64,000 bases of DNA, from positions 27,137,001-27,201,000 of the forward strand of contig NC_081820.1 in NCBI RefSeq assembly GCF_030704535.1, in the 5' to 3' direction. Under the pieces are notes generated by a model. It saw only the letters and a list, made by a program, of their open reading frames with translations. It ran no database searches and was not told where the DNA came from. This document shows, one piece after another, positions 57,283 through 64,000 of the stretch. This DNA is from Vitis vinifera. Its lineage: Eukaryota > Streptophyta > Magnoliopsida > Vitales > Vitaceae. Positions within the stretch are counted from its first letter, which is position 1; each line of letters opens with the position of its first letter. Made by a program: the position numbers and the translations under genes.

Positions 57283-60200
57283 GACTTGAAATCGGGGAAG
57301 ATGATTGGCAGTGCTAAACTGTGTTCCGGGCTCTACCTCCTTTCATGTGGCCAATTCTCAAACCAAGTCTCTCAAGCAAGTTGCGTACAGTCTCAGAGTA
57401 TGTCAGAGTCTTTCAATTCTGTGTCAAATTCTAAGGTCAATAAAGATAGTGAGATTATAATGTTACACTATCGCCTTGGTCATCCTAGCTTTGTTTACCT
57501 TGCAAAATTGTTTCCCAGATTATTTATCAATAAAAATCCAGCATCTTATCACTGTGAAATTTGTCAGTTTGCAAAGCATACTCGAACAGTATATCCTCAA
57601 ATCCCATACAAACCTTCGACTGTTTTCTCTCTAGTACATAATGATGTGTGGGGTCCCTCCCGGATAAAAAATATTTCTGGCACTCGATGGTTTGTGACAT
57701 TCGTTGATGATCATACTCGGGTAACATGGGTTTTCCTTATGAAAGAAAAGTCAGAGGTCGGGCACATTTTTCAAACCTTCAATCTTATGGTTCAAAATCA
57801 ATTCAATTCCAAAATACAAGTCCTCAAGTCAGATAATGCAAAGGAATACTTTACTAGTAGTCTCAGTACTTATCTTCAAAATCATGGCATTATCCACATA
57901 AGTTCTTGCGTTGACACCCCACAACAAAATGGGGTGGCCGAACGCAAGAATAGACATCTCTTGGAGGTTGCCCGGTGCCTTATGTTTTCCTCTAATGTTC
58001 CAAACTATTTCTGGGGGGAAGCTATTCTCACAGCTACCTATTTGATTAACCGTATGCCATCCAGAGTGCTTACCTTTCAATCCCCACGTCAACTTTTCTT
58101 AAAACAGTTTCCTCACACCCATGCCGCCTCTTCTGATTTACCACTCAAAGTATTTGGTTGTACGACATTCGTTCATGTGTATCCTCAAAATCGTAGCAAA
58201 TTTGCTCCTCGAGCAAATAAGTGCATTTTTCTAGGGTATTCTCCAACCCAAAAAGGGTACAAATGCTATTCTCCAACCAACAAAAGATTTTACACCACCA
58301 TGGACGTCTCTTTCTTTGAACATGTCTTCTTCTATCCCAAATCTCATGTTCAGGGGGAGAGCATGAATGAACATCAAGTTTGGGAGTCTTTTCTTGAGGG
58401 TGTACCTTCTTTTCACTCAGAGTCACCAAATCCTTCTCAATTCGCGCCCACTGAGTTGTCCACACCCATGCCGCCATCAGTTCAGCCAGCCCAGCACACA
58501 AATGTTCCTTCTCCCGTGACCATCCAGTCTCCCATGCCTATTCAACCTATAGCCCCACAACTTGCTAATGAGAACTTACAAGTTTACATCAGGAGGAGGA
58601 AAAGACAGGAATTAGAGCACGGATCACAGTCAACATGTGGCCAATATATTGACTCCAATTCAAGTCTTCCTGAAGAGAACATAGGTGAGGATAGGGCTGG
58701 AGAGGTGTTAATTCCCAGCATTGATGATTCTACTTTGCCAATTGCATTGAGGAAGGGTGTTAGGAGATGTACAGATCATCCAATTGGGAATTATGTTACG
58801 TATGAAGGGTTATCACCATCTTACAAAGCATTTGCTACTTCTCTTGATGATACTCAGGTTCCCAACACAATACAAGAGGCATTAAAAATTTCAGAATGGA
58901 AGAAGGCAGTACAAGATGAGATTGATGCACTTGAGAAGAATGGGACGTGGACTATCACAGATTTGCCGGCTGGGAAGAGGCCTGTGGGGTGCAAGTGGAT
59001 TTTCACCATAAAATACAAAGCAGATGGATCAGTCGAAAGATTCAAGGCTCGTTTGGTAGCTAGAGGGTTTACACAATCCTATGGGATAGACTATCAGGAG
59101 ACTTTTGCTCCTGTTGCAAAACTGAACACTATCAGGATCCTTCTCTCATTAGCTGTCAATCAAGATTGGTGCTTGCAACAACTGGACATAAAAAATGCGT
59201 TTCTAAATGGGGACCTAGAAGAGGAAGTCTACATGGAAATACCACCTGGTTTCGAAGAAAGTATGGCAAAGAATCAGGTTTGCAAACTCCAAAAATCATT
59301 GTACGACCTTAAACAATCTCCTCGAGCCTGGTTTGATAGATTCACAAAAGCAGTCCTGAAGCTGGGCTACAAACAAGGTCAGGCTGATCATACTCTATTT
59401 TTCAAGAAGTCTCATGCCGGGAAATTGGCCATATTGATAGTCTATGTCGATGATATTATTCTATCTGGAAATGATATGGGGGAGTTACAGAATTTGAAGA
59501 AGTATTTGTCAGAAGAGTTTGAAGTTAAAGACCTTGGAAATTTGAAATATTTCCTTGGTATGGAAGTGGCTAGATCAAGGAAGGGAATCGTAGTCTCTCA
59601 AAGAAAATACATACTCGATCTTCTTAAGGAGACCGGTATGCTTGGATGCAAACCAATTGATACTCCTATGGATAGTCAGAAGAAACTTGGTATCGAGAAA
59701 GAAAGTACACCGGTAGACAGGGGGAGATATCAGCGGCTTGTCGGGCGCTTGATTTATCTCTCACACACTCGACCAGATATTGGCTTTGCAGTGAGTGCTG
59801 TAAGTCAATTCATGCACAGCCCCACTGAGGAACACATGGAAGCAGTCTACAGGATTCTTAGATATTTAAAAATGACACCAGGGAAAGGCCTATTCTTCAG
59901 AAAGACAGAGAACCGTGACACTGAAGTATACTCAGATGCGGATTGGGCAGGAAACATCATTGACAGGCGGTCCACTTCCGGATATTGTTCTTTTGTCTGG
60001 GGAAATCTTGTTACCTGGAGGAGTAAGAAGCAATCAGTTGTAGCCAGAAGTAGTGCAGAAGCTGAGTACAGAGCTCTTGCACAGGGAATCTGTGAAGGGA
60101 TTTGGATAAAAAGGGTTCTTAGTGAACTGGGACAAACGAGTTCATCTCCAATTCTGATGATGTGTGATAATCAGGCAGCTATAAGCATAGCAAAGAACCC

Positions 60201-60399
60201 CGTGCATCATGACAGGACCAAGCATGTTGAGATTGACAGACACTTTATCACAGAGAAGGTGACTAGTGAGACGGTCAAATTAAACTATGTTCCTACCAAA
60301 CACCAAACCGCAGACATCCTCACCAAGGCTTTACCTAGGCCTAACTTCGAAGACTTAACTTGCAAGCTGGGATTATATGATATATATTCTCCAGCTTGA
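57283..60399 (+). CDS. Copia integrase, reverse transcriptase and RNase H
   Basis: Same phase as the gag frame, open for 1038 codons after the TAG at 57280 (first ATG at 57301). Domains in order: GAG-pre-integrase with HHCC zinc site (HYRLGHPSFVYLAKLF, CEICQFAKHTR), integrase core (WFVTFVDDHTRVTWVF, DTPQQNGVAERKN with the catalytic glutamate), reverse transcriptase (KFKA-like block RFKARLVARGFTQSYGIDYQ and the catalytic YVDDIIL) and RNase H (EVYSDADWAGN, SSAEAEYRAL). It stops at TGA 60397-60399, just before the polypurine tract. No frameshift is visible. Whether it can be translated depends on the upstream stop. Confidence 0.93.
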   Translation, partial: DLKSGKMIGSAKLCSGLYLLSCGQFSNQVSQASCVQSQSMSESFNSVSNSKVNKDSEIIMLHYRLGHPSFVYLAKLFPRLFINKNPASYHCEICQFAKHTRTVYPQIPYKPSTVFSLVHNDVWGPSRIKNISGTRWFVTFVDDHTRVTWVFLMKEKSEVGHIFQTFNLMVQNQFNSKIQVLKSDNAKEYFTSSLSTYLQNHGIIHISSCVDTPQQNGVAERKNRHLLEVARCLMFSSNVPNYFWGEAILTATYLINRMPSRVLTFQSPRQLFLKQFPHTHAASSDLPLKVFGCTTFVHVYPQNRSKFAPRANKCIFLGYSPTQKGYKCYSPTNKRFYTTMDVSFFEHVFFYPKSHVQGESMNEHQVWESFLEGVPSFHSESPNPSQFAPTELSTPMPPSVQPAQHTNVPSPVTIQSPMPIQPIAPQLANENLQVYIRRRKRQELEHGSQSTCGQYIDSNSSLPEENIGEDRAGEVLIPSIDDSTLPIALRKGVRRCTDHPIGNYVTYEGLSPSYKAFATSLDDTQVPNTIQEALKISEWKKAVQDEIDALEKNGTWTITDLPAGKRPVGCKWIFTIKYKADGSVERFKARLVARGFTQSYGIDYQETFAPVAKLNTIRILLSLAVNQDWCLQQLDIKNAFLNGDLEEEVYMEIPPGFEESMAKNQVCKLQKSLYDLKQSPRAWFDRFTKAVLKLGYKQGQADHTLFFKKSHAGKLAILIVYVDDIILSGNDMGELQNLKKYLSEEFEVKDLGNLKYFLGMEVARSRKGIVVSQRKYILDLLKETGMLGCKPIDTPMDSQKKLGIEKESTPVDRGRYQRLVGRLIYLSHTRPDIGFAVSAVSQFMHSPTEEHMEAVYRILRYLKMTPGKGLFFRKTENRDTEVYSDADWAGNIIDRRSTSGYCSFVWGNLVTWRSKKQSVVARSSAEAEYRALAQGICEGIWIKRVLSELGQTSSSPILMMCDNQAAISIAKNPVHHDRTKHVEIDRHFITEKVTSETVKLNYVPTKHQTADILTKALPRPNFEDLTCKLGLYDIYSPA

Positions 60400-60406
60400 G
60401 GGGGAG

Positions 60407-60606
60407 TGTTGAAATAATGCCAAAGTTAGGACTTTAATTTAGGAATAAAAAAGGAGAGATCATTTAGGATATTTCCTTATGATTTAGTTTCCTAATTTTA
60501 GGAGAGAATTAAGCTAGATTGATTTTTTCTTATTCAGTCATTTGTGTATATATATGTGTATGGTGTGTACCGATTAATATCAATAAAGGAGTTCAGAAAT
60601 TCTTCA
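60407..60606 (+). repeat. 3' LTR of the Copia element
   Basis: 200 bp, visually identical to the 5' LTR, preceded by the purine tract and followed by the GATAG duplication. Confidence 0.95.
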
Positions 60607-60611
60607 GATAG

Positions 60612-60936
60612 GATTAGTTAGGAAAGTTGTAAATATTTGATTTAATTAGTTAGAATTTTTTTTTTTTTTTTTGATAGGTAAATTTTTGCCCCCGTAAGGA
60701 CTTGAAGCTGGAACCTCCCACAAACCCTCCCCATCCCTTTACCACTTGAGCTAGGCCTCAAGGGCTTGATTAATTAGCTAGCCTTATCCCTGATTTATAG
60801 GGGATTGTTTTCTAAGGATTGGTATCCCAGTTTTAATGGGATTTGGTTAAATGTTCCCATGGTGCTAGAGCCTATATATTTTCTCCTGTACATGCTAAAT
60901 CAATAATATAATATTCCCACCTTTTCACATGGTGCT
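60612..60936 (+). repeat. Older LTR remnant, invaded by a SINE and by the Copia element
   Basis: Joined with 55106-55115, the sequence reads like one LTR that begins (t/g)g-ttagatag-gattagttagg and ends ttttcaca at 60936, followed by a PBS-like tggtgctagagc. The Copia element inserted near its start and the SINE inserted inside it. No coding region of this older element is seen. Confidence 0.45.
60654..60769 (-). mobile_element. tRNA-derived SINE
   Basis: On the minus strand it carries an A-box-like TAGCTCAAGTGGT (60741-60753), a B-box-like GCTTCAAGTCC (60698-60708) about 33 bases downstream, and a 3' oligo-A tail (plus-strand T run, 60656-60672). It is flanked by 12-bp direct repeats TTAATTAGTTAG (60642-60653) and TTAATTAGCTAG (60770-60781), with one mismatch. 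Pol III box pair, A-tail and long target duplication are the hallmarks of a SINE. Confidence 0.78.
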
Positions 60937-61009
60937 AGAGCTGAATTTGGCTCCTTGGGATATTTTCTTTTCAGCCTTCATCAATGAAATTTTTTTTTTT
61001 CTAAGCAGT

Positions 61010-61199
61010 TGCTGTCTCGTTTATTGAAATTGCTGCAATACCAAATTGTGAAAAGAGAGAAAAGGGAGAATCCCTAATTTTTGTTATTAAAAACTATTAA
61101 TAATACACATTGGACTTGGGTATATATATACATGTTAGTGGGACCCACAATACAATAAGGAAAGAAAAGGAAAAGTAAATAACTGTACACTATCTAACA
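61010..61199 (-). repeat. 3' LTR of the decayed minus-strand Copia
   Basis: On the minus strand it begins TGTTAGATAGTGTACAG at 61199, directly after the purine tract GCTTGAGGGGGAG. The far end near 61010 (…CAGCA) is a best guess. Confidence 0.55.
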
Positions 61200-62618
61200 C
61201 TCCCCCTCAAGCTAGAGCATATATGTTATATGCACCAAGCTTGTTATAAATGTATTTAATTCTAGGACATTTGAGAGATTTAGTAAAAATATTTGCTAGT
61301 TGATCATTTGAATTGACAAAACTAGTCGCCACACATCCTGATGCGATCTTCTCTCTAATGAAGTGACAATCAACTTCAATGTGTTTGGTCCTTTTATGGA
61401 AGACTAGATTGGATGCAATATGCAAAACGGCTTGGTTGTCACAGATGAGCTTCATTTGTTCATCCTTTCCAAATCTCAACTCCCGAAGAAGATGTTTCAG
61501 GCATATGAGTTCACATGTTGCCAGAGCCATAGCTTGATACTCGGCTTCAGCACTAGATCTGATCACTACAGCTTATTTCTTACTCTTCCAGGATATTAAG
61601 TTGCCTCCAATAAAAACCTATCTATGGGTGAGCCAGCCCTAATTTGCATCTGTGTAACCAACAACCTGGGTATGACCTCTGTTCTCGTACAACACACCTT
61701 GGCCTGGTGTGCTTTTGATATATCGAAGAATGCGGATTACAACATCCCAATGGCTATCACATGGTGACTATAGGAATTGACTAACAACATTTACAGGAAA
61801 AGAAATGTCTGGACGAGTAATGGTGAGTAGTTCAGTTTACCTACAAGTCGTCGATATCTCCCAGGATCTCCTAAAGGCTCCCCCTGTCCTGGTATAAGTT
61901 TGACATTTGGATCCATAGGAGTGTCTACCGGTTTACAGTCTAACATACCGGTTTCTTCCAAGATGTCTAAAGCATACTTCCTTTGGGAAAGAATCACACC
62001 GGAACTGGATTGAGCTATCTCAATCCCTAAGAAATGCTTAAGTTTCCCCAAGTCTTTAGTTTGAAAGTGGGTGAAAAAGTCTTGCTTTAGTTTCTGAATA
62101 CCATTCTGATCACTACCTGTAATGATGATGTCGTCCACATAAACTACCAGATAAATACACTGCCCCGAAGAGTTATGATGATAGAAAACGAAATGGTCTG
62201 CTGTACTGCGAAACATGCCAAACTCCTGAACAACAGAACTAAAACGACTAAACCATACTCGAGGAGATTGTTTCAAGTCATATAGAAAACAACGTAACCT
62301 GCACACTAAACCAGACTCCCCATGAGCAACAAAACCAGGTGGTTGCTCCATATAAACTTTCTCAGCAAGATCTCCATGAAGAAAAGCATTTTTAATATCT
62401 AACTGATAAAGAGGCCAAGAATGCATAGCAGCCATGGAGAGCAATAGACAAACAGAAGCTATCTTGGCAACAAGAGAAAAAGTGTCACCATAATTAGAAC
62501 CATAAACCTAAGTATAGTCTTTAACAACTAAGCAGGCCTTAAGGCGATCAACCTGACCATCAGGGCTAACCTTAACTGTGTAAACCCAACGACAAACAAC
62601 TGTAGATTTACCAGAGGG
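61200..62618 (-). pseudogene. Decayed Copia pol fragment (reverse transcriptase and RNase H)
   Basis: Minus-strand homology to Copia pol: a reverse transcriptase part (QLDIKNAFLHGDL, YLVVYVDDIIITGS, about 61791-62444), then an RNase H part (RSSAEAEYQAMALATCE, DNQAVLHIASN, about 61207-61566). In-frame stops (for example just before AVVIRSSAEAEY, and in the 5' part near 62510), frameshifts between the two parts and loss of gag and integrase make it non-functional. The 5' end is cut at the LINE junction near 62620. Confidence 0.88.
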
Positions 62619-62620
62619 TA

Positions 62621-64000
62621 GTCATCTTGGAACAGGGAAGTGTTTGGTAGGGTGGAAGTCAATAAAAATCTAGCCTTGCAACAGGTAGAATTTTGGGATA
62701 GGGTGGAGAGTGACAGGAGCCTAACTGAAAGGGAGACAGAGTTGAAAACTGAGGCTAAGGAGGCCTTCAAAAATTGGGTCCTTTTGGAAGAAATGCATTG
62801 GAGACAATCTTCTAGGGACTTGTGGCTGAGGGAAGGTGATAAGAATACGGGTTTCTTTCACCGGATGGCTAATGCTCATAGAAGAAATAACTCCATGGAT
62901 AAGATTAAAATCAATGGGAGGTGGTTGGAGGAGGAGAGGGAGGTGAGAGAGGGGGTTGTGAATGCCTTTCAATGTTTGTTGTCAGATGACCAATCATGGA
63001 AACCTGATATAGAAGGGCTGCAGCTCAAAAGCTTAAACCATGCTGAAGCTGAAGGATTGGAGCAGCCATTTACTGAGGCAGAGATTCACTTGGCTCTGAT
63101 GGGAATGAATGGTGATAAGGCCCCAGGCCCGGATGGGTTCACAGTGGCCTTTTGGCAGTTTTGTTGGGAGTTCGTGAAAGAGGAAATTGTGGACGTATTC
63201 AAGGAGTTTTATGAAGACAAGTCGTTTGCCAAGAGCCTTAACTCTACCTTTCTTGTCCTCATTCCTAAGAAAGGGGGGGCTGAGGATTTGGGGGATTTCA
63301 GACCAATCAGCTTGCTTCGGGGTGTTTATAAGCTCTTGGCCAAAGTGCTGTCCAACAGAATTAAGAAGGTGCTAGACAAGGTGGTTTCGCCGGACCAAAA
63401 TGCCTTTGTGAAGGGAAGACAGATTTTAGATGCTTCACTCATAGCCAATGAGGTAATTGACTATTGGCTTAAACGCAAGGAGAAAGGGGTGATATGTAAA
63501 CTGGATATTGAAAAAACCTATGATAGTATTGATTGGAACTTTCTCATGAAGGTCATGCGGAAGATGGGCTTTGGGGACCGGTGGTTGAAATGGATTTGGT
63601 GGTGTATTTCAACGGCAAGCTTCTCTATTCTGGTTAATGGGGTGCCGGCTGGTTACTTCTCCAACTCTAGGGGGTTACGCCAAGGGGATCCACTCTCCCC
63701 CTACCTTTTTGTGTTGGGCATGGAAGTTCTAAGCACTATGTTGAGAAGGGCTGTTAATGGGGGCTTCACTTCAGGTTGTAGAATCCAAAGGAGAGGGGGA
63801 ATGGAGATAAATGTATCCCATTTACTGTTTGCTGATGATACGATTATCTTTTGTGAAGCAAGGCAAGATCACATTACTTACCTAAGTTGGATTTTGGTAT
63901 GGTTTGAGGCAGCCTCTGGTCTTAGAATAAATCTTGCTAAAAGTGAAGTAATCCCGGTTGGAGAGGTGGAAGACATTGAGATGTTGGCGGTGGAGATAGG
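62621..64000 (+). CDS. LINE (non-LTR retrotransposon) reverse transcriptase, partial
   Basis: An open plus-strand frame continuous from about 62621 to the right edge, with no stop codon, so the element is incomplete in the window. Reverse-transcriptase motifs of the plant L1-type LINE appear in order: FGRVEVNKNLALQQVEFWD, KAPGPDGFTVAFWQ, FLVLIPKK, DFRPISLL, FVKGRQILDASL, CKLDIEKTYDSIDW, GLRQGDPLSPYLF and the catalytic LLFADDTIIF. There is no poly-A in view, and the 5' end including the endonuclease is missing. Its composition is GC-richer than the surrounding DNA. It abuts the decayed Copia at about 62620. Confidence 0.9.

Larger units (their letters stand above)
55116..60606 (+). mobile_element. 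Complete Copia LTR retrotransposon
   Basis: 5491 bp bounded by 200-bp LTRs (55116-55315 and 60407-60606) that look identical base for base. It is flanked by a perfect 5-bp duplication GATAG (55111-55115 and 60607-60611). A primer-binding site TGGTATCAGAGC follows the 5' LTR (55316-55327) and a polypurine tract GAGGGGGAG precedes the 3' LTR. The domain order gag, protease, integrase, reverse transcriptase, RNase H is that of Ty1/Copia. The only visible coding defect is one stop codon. Identical LTRs indicate a recent insertion. It lies in a TE-dense region upstream of the visible exonuclease exons, on the opposite strand. Confidence 0.95.

Noticed and set aside
1..64000. CRISPR arrays, operons, riboswitches
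   Set aside because: The window is plant nuclear DNA with spliced genes. The short regular repeats found are tandem duplications or transposon parts without spacer/repeat structure.

Overview
This window is plant nuclear DNA. It is strongly AT-rich between genes, its genes are split by GT-AG introns, and it carries Copia, LINE, SINE, TRIM, hAT-like and Mutator-like repeats. The protein families (oligopeptide transporter, PLS-type pentatricopeptide protein, Dof zinc finger) are those of a flowering plant. A woody eudicot such as grapevine (Vitis) is my best guess, but this is an inference from general appearance, not a demonstrated match.

Layout, left to right. 1-571: edge of a minus-strand LTR retroelement. 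572-3990: decayed duplicate of an oligopeptide transporter gene, interrupted by inserted DNA. 5351-8841 (-): intact six-exon oligopeptide transporter, 731 aa. 8842-13416: AT-rich intergenic DNA with local duplications. 13417-20398 (-): six-exon single-RRM RNA-binding protein, 230 aa, whose 4.5-kb first intron holds a hAT-like element. 21590-28252 (+): yippee-like cluster made of one truncated remnant and two intact two-exon genes of 106 aa each. 28620-29840: degenerate repeats of about 165 bp. 30581-34339 (+): five-exon conserved protein of 298 aa, tentatively of the Cdc14/SIN armadillo-like family. 34540-37137 (-): intronless PPR gene, 865 aa, tail-to-tail with the previous gene. 37484-38332: Mutator-like miniature element. 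41664-43075 (-): two-exon Dof transcription factor, 287 aa. 43076-50043: intergenic. 50044-54513 (-): the last six exons of an exonuclease/Mut7-C RNase protein. 54514-64000: nested transposable elements, including a complete and apparently young Copia element, a SINE, a decayed minus-strand Copia and an open LINE reverse transcriptase frame that runs off the right edge.

The genes are independent housekeeping or regulatory genes and form no pathway. For every spliced gene, the exon boundaries were worked out by hand from GT/AG sites and reading phase, and the coding lengths close in frame. I did not find a convincing new multi-gene system. The most distinctive observations concern repeats: a palindrome built from two inverted TRIM-type LTR ends, a 269-bp TRIM-like element, a yippee intron filled with TRIM and SINE-like repeats, an in-frame 90-nt intron in the transporter, and a near-intact Copia with identical LTRs and a single stop codon.
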